Source: SAR324 cluster bacterium (GTDB lineage Bacteria > SAR324 > NAC60-12). From it: 7,637 nt of DNA. Below the pieces are notes generated by a model, which worked only from the letters and a program-made list of their open reading frames with translations, had not been told where the DNA came from and ran no database searches. The stretch covers positions 1 through 7,637 of the forward strand of contig JAPKDT010000097.1 of assembly GCA_028822475.1 (NCBI GenBank). The letters are read 5' to 3'. Shown in pieces: positions 1 to 6,313 of this stretch (positions are counted from its first letter, which is position 1; each line of letters opens with the position of its first letter). The position numbers were made by a program, and so were the translations under genes.

Positions 1-522
1 TTTAGAACCCATAAACATGCTATTTTAAAACAACTTTCTGATGAGGTTGGAGAAGCGTGCAATATTAACATTCCTGACGGCAGTCAAATGATATACCTGG
101 ATCGTGTAGAAACTCATTGTCCTTTGCGTATGCAGTTTATGATCGGTACTAAAGTACCTCTGCATTGTACCGCCAGCGGAAAACTTTTTCTTAGTCAACT
201 TCCCGATGAATAAATGTCCAGTTTGATCGAAAATTTAAATTTAGAACAAAAAACTGAGAATACACTGACTACCGCAAAGATTCTTATGTCTGCTTTAGTA
301 AAGATCAGGAAGGAGCAGGTTGGAACAGATAACGAAGAATTTGTCGATGGAATGGTTTCTGTTGCAGTACCAATTTTAGACAGACGAAATCGTTTTTTTG
401 CCACTTTGTCAATTCACGCGCCAAATACCAGAATGTCCATGATGTAAATAACAAATCATATCCCCCGTATGCAAAAAGCATCTCAGGACTTGACCTTGAT
501 TATTGATCCCGGAGACAATTAG
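1..522 (+). pseudogene. IclR-family transcriptional regulator, C-terminal effector domain, broken
   Basis: Reading frame 1 from the left edge encodes the effector-binding domain of an IclR-type regulator. Diagnostic stretches are a sensor segment (YLDRVETHCPLRM), the box GTKVPLHCTASGKLFLSQLPDE, and further on EEFVDGMVSVAVPILD and FATLSIHAPNTRMSM. The frame is interrupted by TAA at 211-213, where the family normally continues LPDEE or similar, and again by TAA at 445-447 within the last helix region. After each stop the same frame resumes family-like sequence, down to a TAG at 520-522. The helix-turn-helix half lies beyond the window. IclR proteins repress or activate catabolic operons by binding small ligands; with two nonsense codons this copy is very probably dead. 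The piece 214-447 could be read as a small ORF, but it is only the middle of this domain. Two sequencing errors are a less likely explanation. Confidence 0.85.
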
Positions 523-601
523 TTACTGTTTTACAGTAGACAAAAACAAAATTATCACGGACGTAAACCCATCATTTTCAGAAATTCTGTGTTTTTTTTC
601 C
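500..601 (+). pseudogene. PAS-domain remnant
   Basis: In the frame starting near 500 the translation reads CFTVDKNKIITDVNPSFSEI, which fits the first strands and helix of a PAS domain (pattern: D-x-x-G/N-x-I-x-x-x-N-P-x-F). After about residue 33 of this stretch the similarity stops, although the frame stays open to 697 by running into mobA in another frame. There is no ATG, only a TTG at 503, and the piece overlaps the tail of the IclR pseudogene. It is best read as the scar of a deleted PAS-containing sensor (histidine kinase, diguanylate cyclase or regulator) that lay between the IclR gene and mobA. The match is short, so confidence is moderate. Confidence 0.45.
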
Positions 602-620
602 TCAATTAATATCTGCCAAG

Positions 621-1238
621 ATGAAAAAACAATACGGCGCAATCCTGCTTGCCGGGGGACAGTCTTCTCGTATGGGAAAGGACAAAGCCGGACTTGAGAT
701 TGAGGGTCAGACTATGCTTGAAAGGCTATTATTGACCCTGCATCCATTGGTTGCTGAAACTGTAGTGATGCGGGCAACAGGACAGACTCTTCCCTACATT
801 TCTCCGGAACTGAAGGCATGGATCAAGGTTGGCTGGGATGCTGAAGAAGGAAGGGGGCCTCTGCAGGGAATTGTTGATGCTCTGCCTCTGTTGAGTTTAG
901 AAATTGACAAGGTTTTCCTGCTCACATGTGACTTGCCTTATTTAACAGGTGAATGGTTGCAAACTTTGCGTGACATCATGACAGACGAATATGACATTGT
1001 CTGTACAGAAGAAGATAATATAACAAATCCGCTACTAGCTCTTTATCGGCGTCCTGTTCTGGAACCTGCTGCGCAACTTCTTGCCGCAGGGAAGCGCCGT
1101 CCTTTATTACTTTGGGAAGGCTGGCGCATGGCCCGTCTCTCTGCTCCGGAAGAAACTCCCTGGATTTGCCGCGATGCAAATACTCCGGAAGAATTCCAAA
1201 AAGCACAAACCTATTTTCAAACAAAAAGTTATGATTGA
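621..1238 (+). CDS. mobA: Molybdenum cofactor guanylyltransferase MobA
   Basis: MobA transfers GMP from GTP to molybdopterin-bound Mo in the cytoplasm, making the bis-MGD cofactor used by DMSO-reductase-family enzymes such as nitrate, formate and TMAO enzymes. The 205-residue product has the normal MobA length. It carries the nucleotide-binding signature LAGGQSSRMGKDK at residues 10-22, the GRGPLQGI loop at 77-84, the metal-binding Asp of CDLPYL (D104), an NPLLALYRR segment, and a C-terminal DANTPEEF motif. The ATG at 621 places the LAGG loop nine residues in, as is usual; only a weak purine-rich CCAAG precedes it. The last 8 bases overlap the next gene, implying translational coupling. A CTP- or UTP-dependent relative such as MocA is possible, but the GPLQGI and DANTPEEF motifs favour MobA. 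Confidence 0.92.
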   Translation: MKKQYGAILLAGGQSSRMGKDKAGLEIEGQTMLERLLLTLHPLVAETVVMRATGQTLPYISPELKAWIKVGWDAEEGRGPLQGIVDALPLLSLEIDKVFLLTCDLPYLTGEWLQTLRDIMTDEYDIVCTEEDNITNPLLALYRRPVLEPAAQLLAAGKRRPLLLWEGWRMARLSAPEETPWICRDANTPEEFQKAQTYFQTKSYD

Positions 1239-1902
1239 TTTATACACCAGCGCGACTCCAAACGGTTACAAAGTTTCTATCTTACTGGAAGAACTTAAAC
1301 TGCCTTATAAGGTAATTGCTATTGATCTTGAGACAAAAGATCAAAAAAAACCTGAGTACCTTAAACTAAATCCGAACGGCAGGATTCCTACAATAGTTGA
1401 CCATGATAATGGTGAATTTGCAGTTTTTGAGTCCGGAGCAATTTTGATTTATCTCGCAGAAAAATCTGGACAGTTTTTGCCAACTGATCCCAAAGGACGT
1501 TCTTCTGTAATGCAGTGGCTGATGTTTCAGATGGGTGGAATAGGTCCTATGCAGGGACAGGCACATGTTTTTTTTCGCTATGCACCGGAAAAAATTGAAT
1601 ATGCCATCAAGCGTTACCAGAATGAAACTTTTCGACTTTACAGCGTGCTTGACACACAACTTGAAGATAATGAATTCCTGGCCGGGGAACTCTCAATCGC
1701 GGACATGGCTGCCTGGCCGTGGGTTCGTGGTTATCTCTGGGCTGGTTTGGAAATTGAGGAACTACCAAATTTACGGCGCTGGCTGGATGTTTTAGCAGCA
1801 CGACCTGCTTTTCAAAAAGGCATTGAAGTACCCTACAAGGTCGACCGAAGTACAACTACGGCAGAGGAAGCTCGTGAAAAAGGAAAAAGCATCTTGATCT
1901 AA
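1231..1902 (+). CDS. yfcG: YfcG-like glutathione transferase / disulfide-bond oxidoreductase
   Basis: The 223-residue product matches the Nu-class glutathione transferases typified by E. coli YfcG, which binds glutathione and reduces disulfides in the cytoplasm. The N-terminal thioredoxin-like domain has the YfcG active-site segment TPNG with Thr9 and Asn11 at the same positions, the cis-proline loop RIPTIVDH (about 51-58) and the glutathione-binding FESGAILIYLAEK (66 onward). The C-terminal helical domain shows GGIGPMQGQ, ERYQ-type RYQNETFRLY and SIADMAAWPWV. I chose the ATG at 1231 because it begins MIDLYTSATPNG exactly as in YfcG; an upstream start at 1081 would add 50 residues that are only mobA read out of frame. 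The start overlaps the mobA stop by 8 bases and has no clear Shine-Dalgarno, so expression probably depends on translation of mobA. Confidence 0.93.
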   Translation: MIDLYTSATPNGYKVSILLEELKLPYKVIAIDLETKDQKKPEYLKLNPNGRIPTIVDHDNGEFAVFESGAILIYLAEKSGQFLPTDPKGRSSVMQWLMFQMGGIGPMQGQAHVFFRYAPEKIEYAIKRYQNETFRLYSVLDTQLEDNEFLAGELSIADMAAWPWVRGYLWAGLEIEELPNLRRWLDVLAARPAFQKGIEVPYKVDRSTTTAEEAREKGKSILI

Positions 1903-3498
1903 ATGAACGTTATGTCAACCCCTTTACTTTCTGTCAATAATCTTTCAGTAGACTTCACTCAGGGAGAACGTGTAATTCATGCGGTACGTAATGCATCCCT
2001 GCAGTTGAACAAGGGTGAGACCTTAGCGCTGGTGGGAGAAAGTGGTTCAGGCAAATCCGTCACCGCGCATTCAATTCTACGCCTCCTGCCAGATTCTGCT
2101 TCCCACCCAGAAGGAAATATTGAGTTTGAAGGTCAGAACCTGCTCAACTGTTCAGCAGCAGATATTAGAGTGGTAAGGGGAAACCGGATAGGCATGATCT
2201 TTCAGGAACCAATGAGTTCTCTGAATCCTTTACACTCAATTGAAAAACAAATCAGTGAAGTCTTGTTTGTCCATCAGGGATTGAGTAAAAAGCAGGCCCG
2301 TGAGCGCACCCTGGAACTGCTTGAAATGGTGGAAATTCAAAATGCCAAAAAGCGTTTAGGTGCGTTTCCCCATGAATTAAGCGGAGGACAACGACAGCGG
2401 GTGATGATTGCCATGGCGCTCGCTAACAAACCTGACTTGCTGATCGCTGATGAACCGACTACTGCGCTCGATGTGACAGTACAGGCACAAGTTCTTCAAC
2501 TGCTGAGGCAACTGCAGGACCAATTTAAAATGGCTATCCTTTTGATTACACATGATCTTGGGATTGTACGTCATCACGCAGACAGAGTTGCAGTCATGAC
2601 TCAAGGTGAAATTGTTGAAACAAACATGACTGAACCTGTTTTTTTAGAACCGCAGCACTCCTACACAAAACAACTGCTAGCGTCAGAGCCAAGCGGAAAT
2701 CCAGTGTCAATCTCAGCTTCAGCGCCGGTTTTTGTCTCAATCAAAAATTTAAAGGTCTGGTTTCCAATCCAGAAAGGAGTTTTAAAACGTACGGTGGATT
2801 ACGTAAAAGCAGTTGATGGAGTAAGTTTGGAAATCCGTAAAGGACACAGCCTCGGAGTAGTTGGAGAAAGCGGATCCGGAAAATCAACTCTTGGACTTGC
2901 GTTGCTGCGTTTGATAAAAAGTGAAGGCTCAATACAGTTTGGAGATGTCAACCTGAACACCTTAAATCAACAGCAAATTACACCGCTTCGGAAGGCTATG
3001 CAAATTGTATTTCAGGATCCATACGGTAGCTTGAGTCCACGGATGACTGTAGAACAAATAGTAGCGGAAGGACTTGAAATCCATAATCTTGAGGATCAGA
3101 AAAATCATCAGGATAAAATCGTACAGGTTCTTAAAGAAGTCGGTCTCGAACCGGAATTGAGACACCGTTATCCTCACGAATTTTCCGGAGGTCAGCGTCA
3201 GCGAATTGCCATTGCACGTGCTCTGGTGCTTAAGCCTAGTTTCCTGGTGCTGGATGAACCAACATCCTCACTGGACCGCTCTGTACAGTCCCAGGTTTTG
3301 GAACTCCTGCGTGATTTACAAAAAAAATACAGTCTGACGTTCCTTTTTATTAGCCATGACCTGAAAATAATCCAGGCACTTTGTCATGATATCATCGTCA
3401 TGAAAGACGGAGTTGCTGTAGAAACCGGTCCTGCTGAAGAAATCTTGAAAAAACCACAGAATCCTTACACTCAAGCCTTGCTTGAAGCTGCTTTTTAA
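1903..3498 (+). CDS. yejF: YejF-like ABC transporter with two ATPase domains (peptide import)
   Basis: This 531-residue protein is a tandem fusion of two oligopeptide/dipeptide importer ATPases, close in length and sequence to E. coli YejF (529 residues), the ATPase of the YejABEF peptide (microcin C-type) importer. Half one has Walker A GESGSGKS at 45-52, Q-loop IFQEPMSSLNPL, signature LSGGQRQR at 159-166, Walker B LLIADEPTTALD at 179-190 and switch His217. Half two has Walker A at 321-328, IVFQDPYGSLSPR, signature FSGGQRQR at 427-434, Walker B FLVLDEPTSSLD from 447 and switch His485. Both halves end with the HSYTKQLL/NPYTQALL element of the Opp/Dpp family. Both sites look catalytically intact. 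The start follows the yfcG stop codon directly; ATG at 1912 is an alternative. GsiA or a DppDF fusion is possible, but the spacer PSGNPVS-to-FPIQKGVLKR is YejF-like. The permease partners are not in the window. Confidence 0.92.
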   Translation: MNVMSTPLLSVNNLSVDFTQGERVIHAVRNASLQLNKGETLALVGESGSGKSVTAHSILRLLPDSASHPEGNIEFEGQNLLNCSAADIRVVRGNRIGMIFQEPMSSLNPLHSIEKQISEVLFVHQGLSKKQARERTLELLEMVEIQNAKKRLGAFPHELSGGQRQRVMIAMALANKPDLLIADEPTTALDVTVQAQVLQLLRQLQDQFKMAILLITHDLGIVRHHADRVAVMTQGEIVETNMTEPVFLEPQHSYTKQLLASEPSGNPVSISASAPVFVSIKNLKVWFPIQKGVLKRTVDYVKAVDGVSLEIRKGHSLGVVGESGSGKSTLGLALLRLIKSEGSIQFGDVNLNTLNQQQITPLRKAMQIVFQDPYGSLSPRMTVEQIVAEGLEIHNLEDQKNHQDKIVQVLKEVGLEPELRHRYPHEFSGGQRQRIAIARALVLKPSFLVLDEPTSSLDRSVQSQVLELLRDLQKKYSLTFLFISHDLKIIQALCHDIIVMKDGVAVETGPAEEILKKPQNPYTQALLEAAF

Positions 3499-3509
3499 GA
3501 GGCGAACTT

Positions 3510-4016
3510 TTATTTGCGTGGATTTACATGTGACAATTCGTCCATCCTTGCACCTGAAATTTGATAAGCTTTACCAAATCCTTTGACGAAAAGTCCAGAT
3601 TTCGGCCGCAGACGCAGCAGTTGAAAATCCGTGAGTCTGCGTAATGTTTCCATCAATTCAGCTGCAAGTTGATCAAACAGCAACATGATTCCCCGCCAGA
3701 CTTCGGTCTCTCTATCCACCGCTTCCGCATCACATTCAAATGTTACACGTTTTCTGGCAAAAATATTTTCCGCCTCTGCTTCGGCTTCAATAAGCATAAT
3801 TCCTACCCTGCCATCATTCTGCATATTGCCGGTATGTCGGGCAAGTGCACTTACGTAAATATAAAAATTATTATTATGATCAATCACAAAAGGCGCGTAA
3901 CTGCTTTCCGGTCCTCCTTTTTTTCCGATTGTGGACAGTTGAAGACTACTGAATTTTGCCAGAAATGCTAAATATTCTGCTGTTGTCTTTGATTGAGGAG
4001 TTGCTGACTGATTCAT
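3510..4016 (-). CDS. hugZ: HugZ/HutZ-family haem-utilisation protein (FMN-binding split-barrel fold)
   Basis: The 168-residue product belongs to the pyridoxamine-phosphate-oxidase-like split-barrel family that includes HutZ and HugZ, which bind haem and release or store its iron in the cytoplasm. Family landmarks are LSTIGKKGGPESSYAPFVID (27-46), YIYVSALARHTGN (52-64), FARKRVTFECDA (86-97), LTDFQLLRLRPKSGLFVKGFGKAY (ending 151) and a C-terminal His163 in ELSHVN, in the region where HutZ has its haem-ligand histidine. Length is close to HutZ (about 176) and much shorter than H. pylori HugZ. An alternating Glu-Ala run (77-83) sits in the loop before FARKR. An AGGA Shine-Dalgarno lies 8 bases upstream of the ATG. 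The gene converges on yejF with 11 bases between stop codons. Haem binding is inferred from the family, not shown here. Confidence 0.85.
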   Translation of the reverse strand: MNQSATPQSKTTAEYLAFLAKFSSLQLSTIGKKGGPESSYAPFVIDHNNNFYIYVSALARHTGNMQNDGRVGIMLIEAEAEAENIFARKRVTFECDAEAVDRETEVWRGIMLLFDQLAAELMETLRRLTDFQLLRLRPKSGLFVKGFGKAYQISGARMDELSHVNPRK

Positions 4017-4024
4017 TTTTCATT

Positions 4025-4028
4025 TCCT
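4025..4028 (-). promoter_or_regulatory. Shine-Dalgarno of hugZ
   Basis: On the minus strand AGGA is followed by 8 bases and then the ATG at 4016-4014. This supports the chosen hugZ start over a nearby out-of-frame ATG at 4023-4021. Confidence 0.6.
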
Positions 4029-4099
4029 GAAAAAGTGTTTTGTAAAATTCAAACTAACACGAAAATATTTTTTTAGAAATTTATTTTTTTTGCTTAGCC

Positions 4100-4111
4100 T
4101 TAGGTGCCTAA
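4100..4111. promoter_or_regulatory. Palindrome TTAGG-N2-CCTAA, candidate operator
   Basis: TTAGGTGCCTAA is a perfect 5-base inverted repeat with a 2-base centre, preceded by a further half-site-like TTAG at 4094-4097. It lies 84 bases upstream of the hugZ start, where an operator for that gene could sit, and far (280 bases) from the dnaA-like start. TTAGG/CCTAA half-sites resemble those bound by DtxR/IdeR-type metal regulators, which would fit a haem/iron gene, but the spacing differs from the classic 19-base box, so the assignment is only a suggestion. Confidence 0.35.
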
Positions 4112-4186
4112 TATTGAACAACTTTATTACTCTTTGAATTTGTATACATAAAATAAATGCTAAATATTTATAATTTTTTATTGTAT

Positions 4187-4192
4187 TATAAT
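4187..4192 (+). promoter_or_regulatory. Candidate -10 box TATAAT
   Basis: An exact TATAAT lies about 200 bases before the dnaA-like start. No good -35 hexamer is present 16-18 bases upstream, and the surrounding ATTATAAT is nearly symmetric, so the same bases could serve either strand. If used rightward, transcription would begin near 4199 and produce a leader of about 190 bases containing the inverted repeat at 4259-4330. Confidence 0.25.
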
Positions 4193-4258
4193 CAGTAATT
4201 TAAGGGTAACTGATTCATCTTTTTAGAATTCTTTTTAGTTGATTTTACTCCTCGTTTT

Positions 4259-4330
4259 GCTTTAGATTAGTGAGGCCAGCCTGGTAGCTTACATTCCATG
4301 GACGGGATAAATTTTACGCCAATCTAAAGC
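4259..4330 (+). promoter_or_regulatory. Perfect 10-base inverted repeat enclosing a 52-base GC-richer island; possible structured leader RNA
   Basis: GCTTTAGATT (4259-4268) is the exact reverse complement of AATCTAAAGC (4321-4330). If transcribed, the arms would form a 10-bp basal stem. GGC (4274-4276) and GCC (4318-4320) can add three pairs directly stacked on the 3' side, leaving a 5-base bulge. The enclosed part also holds the self-complementary octamer TCCATGGA (4295-4302) and a segment AGGC-loop-GCTT. This layout, just upstream of the dnaA-like gene and with its 3' arm overlapping another hairpin, resembles a riboswitch or attenuator, or a small RNA. I recognise no known family. Confidence 0.45.
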
Positions 4331-4349
4331 AGTAATTCTGCTAATTTTT
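4328..4349 (+). terminator. Weak terminator-like hairpin in the leader of the dnaA-like gene
   Basis: AGCAG-TAATT-CTGCT forms a perfect 5-bp stem with a 5-base loop, followed by AATTTTT. The stem is short and low in stability for a stand-alone intrinsic terminator. Its first three bases (4328-4330) are also the last three of the 10-bp stem above, so the two structures compete for these bases. It could end a small RNA or act as a conditional terminator before the gene at 4391. Confidence 0.35.
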
Positions 4350-4390
4350 GACGTATGAAAAACAGCAAATGGATTTGAAATATAAGAAGA

Positions 4391-5875
4391 ATGGAGTTGA
4401 ATCAAGAACAATCAAATGAATTTAAAGAGTGCGTGAAGTGCTCTTTGTCTGCACAGGCAAACCAGGCATGGCTGAATTCTCTGCAATTGCTGAAAATCAC
4501 TCCTTCAAAAGTGATCCTTGGTGGAATTGCGCACAAGGTTTATCGTTACGAAATTAAGACAAATCACGAAACTCTGCTGAAAAAAGTCCTCGATGAACTT
4601 TATCCGGAAAAAGCTCCATTTTCAGAAAAAAAATTCGAATATAAAATCGGTGGTATTTCAAAACCCAAAAGAGTTATTCAGCCTGAATTTGAGTTGAATG
4701 AAGATCCTCACACAGAGATGGTTGAGGAAACACTTCCTAAAAAAATAAAATCCTCAAAACAGCTGAAAAATACGATTGGCGCTCACAATACTTGTCTGCT
4801 GGATTCATTCATCCCAGGAAAACGAAATCTCTTGGCCAGTAGAGCCTGCAGGGCAGTCGTTGACATGCCGGGAGTAGCCTTTAATCCATTCATTATTTAT
4901 GGTGAGTCCGGCGCTGGAAAGTCGCATTTGCTCGAAGGCATCAATCATGAACTGCAACAGCTCCAACCAGGAAAACAAACTGTACAGGTTGCCGCAGAAG
5001 ATTTTTTGAATGATTTCATTGTTCATCTCAGAATGAACAAAATGAAAGAATTTCGTGATCGTTACCGTAAGGTTGATGCTTTTCTGCTCGATGATTTGCA
5101 GGCTTTGCTGCCCTCGGCCAAGTGCCAAACTGAACTTCTCCACACGATTAATGCCTTACGCAAGAAAAAGGCTCAGATCGTCATAGCCTGCATACAGGCA
5201 CCTACACAAATTGAAGGCCTCATTTCCGGACTACGCGGTCGACTTGAATCTGGACTGACGGTTGATATCGGTATTCCTGATGATCAAACACGTATTGCAA
5301 TTCTGGAGAGCAAAGCCGTCGAACGTGGTATTCCGCTGAGCACTGAACTGGCACATTTTATTGTGCAGCATATCAAGGGCGGAATTGGACGCATGGAAGG
5401 TGTTTTGATGCGCTTAGGTGTACATGCTTCATTGTTAAATGAAGAGCTGACAATAGATTTAGCAAGATACGCTCTTAAGGATTGGCTGGACGAGTCTACT
5501 AAAAATTCAAATTCTGCACAATCCAATAGCGGTGTATTTGCTGATGAGACCGCAAATAAAATCCTGCAGCGGATCTATGTCATGTTCCAAATTACAGAGG
5601 AAGGTCTGTTGTCATATCGGCGTGACCGAAAACACAACAAAGCCCGACAGGCTACAGTTTTTCTACTCAAACAGCTTACCTCACTTTCCCTGAGTGAAAT
5701 TGGTAAAATTGTAGGACGTAACCATTCTACTATCCATGCTACCTTAAAAAAAGTTGGTGAGAGGATGTCGTCAGATGATTTCTTCCTCAAACAAATGCAG
5801 ACTTTTCTGCATGAATTTGAGGAAAAACATGATTCCGCAAAGCTGCCTGAAGAAAAACGCGGTTACCGTTTTTGA
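4391..5875 (+). CDS. dnaA: DnaA-family replication initiator, divergent
   Basis: DnaA is an AAA+ ATPase that binds DnaA boxes and opens the origin. The 494-residue product shows all parts: an N-terminal domain I-like helix bundle (about 1-70), a charged linker, the AAA+ core entered by LLDSFIPGKRN, Walker A GESGAGKS at 171-178, Walker B FLLDDLQAL at 231-239, arginine finger R284 in LRGRLESGL, sensor 2 Arg334 in GRMEG, and the domain IV helix-turn-helix with KARQ at 417-420 and GRNHSTI at 442-448. Several residues are unusual: Walker A ends Lys-Ser rather than Lys-Thr, the sensor 1 segment reads VIACIQAP where the family has TSD-x-x-P, and the box-recognition signature GGRDHTTV has become GRNHSTI, one Gly short and Asp to Asn. 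A tail of about 30 charged residues follows domain IV. No dnaN or gyrB follows. It may be the sole DnaA of a divergent lineage or a second paralogue. ATG 4391 is the first start after an in-frame TGA at 4376; the preceding AAGAAG is a poor ribosome site. Confidence 0.88.
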   Translation: MELNQEQSNEFKECVKCSLSAQANQAWLNSLQLLKITPSKVILGGIAHKVYRYEIKTNHETLLKKVLDELYPEKAPFSEKKFEYKIGGISKPKRVIQPEFELNEDPHTEMVEETLPKKIKSSKQLKNTIGAHNTCLLDSFIPGKRNLLASRACRAVVDMPGVAFNPFIIYGESGAGKSHLLEGINHELQQLQPGKQTVQVAAEDFLNDFIVHLRMNKMKEFRDRYRKVDAFLLDDLQALLPSAKCQTELLHTINALRKKKAQIVIACIQAPTQIEGLISGLRGRLESGLTVDIGIPDDQTRIAILESKAVERGIPLSTELAHFIVQHIKGGIGRMEGVLMRLGVHASLLNEELTIDLARYALKDWLDESTKNSNSAQSNSGVFADETANKILQRIYVMFQITEEGLLSYRRDRKHNKARQATVFLLKQLTSLSLSEIGKIVGRNHSTIHATLKKVGERMSSDDFFLKQMQTFLHEFEEKHDSAKLPEEKRGYRF

Positions 5876-5897
5876 GTTCCTGAAGAATATTTTCCCA

Positions 5898-5920
5898 GAA
5901 GCAATTATTAACAGTGCTTC
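5898..5920 (+). repeat. 6-base inverted repeat after the dnaA-like gene
   Basis: GAAGCA (5898-5903) and TGCTTC (5915-5920) are exact inverted copies separated by 11 bases, 22 bases after the dnaA stop codon. There is no T run after either arm, so it is not a standard intrinsic terminator; it may be a weak hairpin at the 3' end of the dnaA transcript. The rest of the 5876-6007 gap shows nothing I can name. Confidence 0.25.
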
Positions 5921-6007
5921 CCAACATTGCCTTTCCCTGAATTTTCAGCTAAATTAATCAGCAAACACTAAGTCCCTGAGACAGAAACATTCAGTCTGCT
6001 TTGCTTC

Positions 6008-6304
6008 ATGTATTTTAGCTTATACCTGTTTTTTTTAGGACTGCCTGCTTTGCTCTTGATTACTGTTTCTGGATGTTCAAAGCTGCCAGAAAAAACTTAT
6101 GTAAACCATCCTAAAATACTGCATAAACAAGTGGAATTGGTGTGTCAAAATACGGACGCTTCCCACTTTCAAATTAAAAATCAGCTAGTGCTGCTGAAGC
6201 GTCAAGACGGCAGGGAGATTGAATTGAGACACTACAATTCTTTGCTTCCGGATGGATATTATTTTTGTACACGGCAAAACCGCAAATCCTCGATACTCGA
6301 TTAA
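6008..6304 (+). CDS. Small predicted lipoprotein, unknown function
   Basis: The 98-residue product begins with a hydrophobic signal segment (about residues 2-20, rich in Leu, Phe and Ile) ending in a lipobox TVSGC with the lipidated Cys at 23, so the mature part would be 76 residues anchored to a membrane, probably outer-membrane facing the periplasm. The signal has no basic residue in its n-region, which is unusual. The mature part has two further Cys (about 50 and 85), basic and polar residues, and no motif I recognise. It lies 9 bases upstream of waaF, suggesting co-transcription and a possible envelope/LPS-linked role, which is inference only. ATG 6008 is the only usual start after an in-frame TAA at 5969; no Shine-Dalgarno is visible. 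Confidence 0.65.
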   Translation: MYFSLYLFFLGLPALLLITVSGCSKLPEKTYVNHPKILHKQVELVCQNTDASHFQIKNQLVLLKRQDGREIELRHYNSLLPDGYYFCTRQNRKSSILD

Positions 6305-6313
6305 TATAAGTTT

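Larger units (their letters stand above)
4017..4390. other. Divergent intergenic region between hugZ and dnaA-like gene, no protein gene
   Basis: This 374-base AT-rich stretch must carry the promoters of both hugZ (leftward) and the dnaA-like gene (rightward). No convincing ORF was seen. Its left half (about 4050-4200) is extremely AT-rich with long T tracts. Its right half contains a small GC-richer island (4270-4320) bounded by a perfect inverted repeat. I found no sequence matching the DnaA-box consensus TTATNCACA on either strand, so I do not call it an origin. The two copies of TCTTTTTAG around 4218-4240 are a minor direct repeat of unknown meaning. Confidence 0.8.

Noticed and set aside
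214..447. Independent 77-residue protein starting directly after the TAA at 211
   Set aside because: It is the in-frame continuation of the IclR effector domain, with no start signals of its own.
490..519. TTGACC-N18-GACAAT promoter for mobA inside the IclR tail
   Set aside because: The -10 match is poor and nothing else supports it.
1081..1230. N-terminal extension of the glutathione transferase by 50 residues
   Set aside because: The extension is only mobA read in another frame; the ATG at 1231 gives the exact YfcG N-terminus.
4259..4333. tRNA-like shape: paired ends about 72 bases apart and a D-arm-like AGGC-CAGCCTGGTA-GCTT segment
   Set aside because: There is no TTCRA T-loop, no T-stem next to the 3' arm, no convincing anticodon arm, and the terminal stem is 10 rather than 7 pairs.
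4017..4390. Possible chromosomal origin next to a dnaA gene
   Set aside because: The region is AT-rich, but no TTATNCACA-like boxes were found on either strand and dnaN, gyrB or rpmH are not adjacent.
5853..5873. AAAAA-CG-CGG-TTA-CCG-TTTTT hairpin at the very end of the dnaA-like gene as an intrinsic terminator
   Set aside because: The stem has a 2-base bulge, a 3-base loop, mostly A-T pairs and lies inside the coding sequence; a coincidence of codon usage is more likely.
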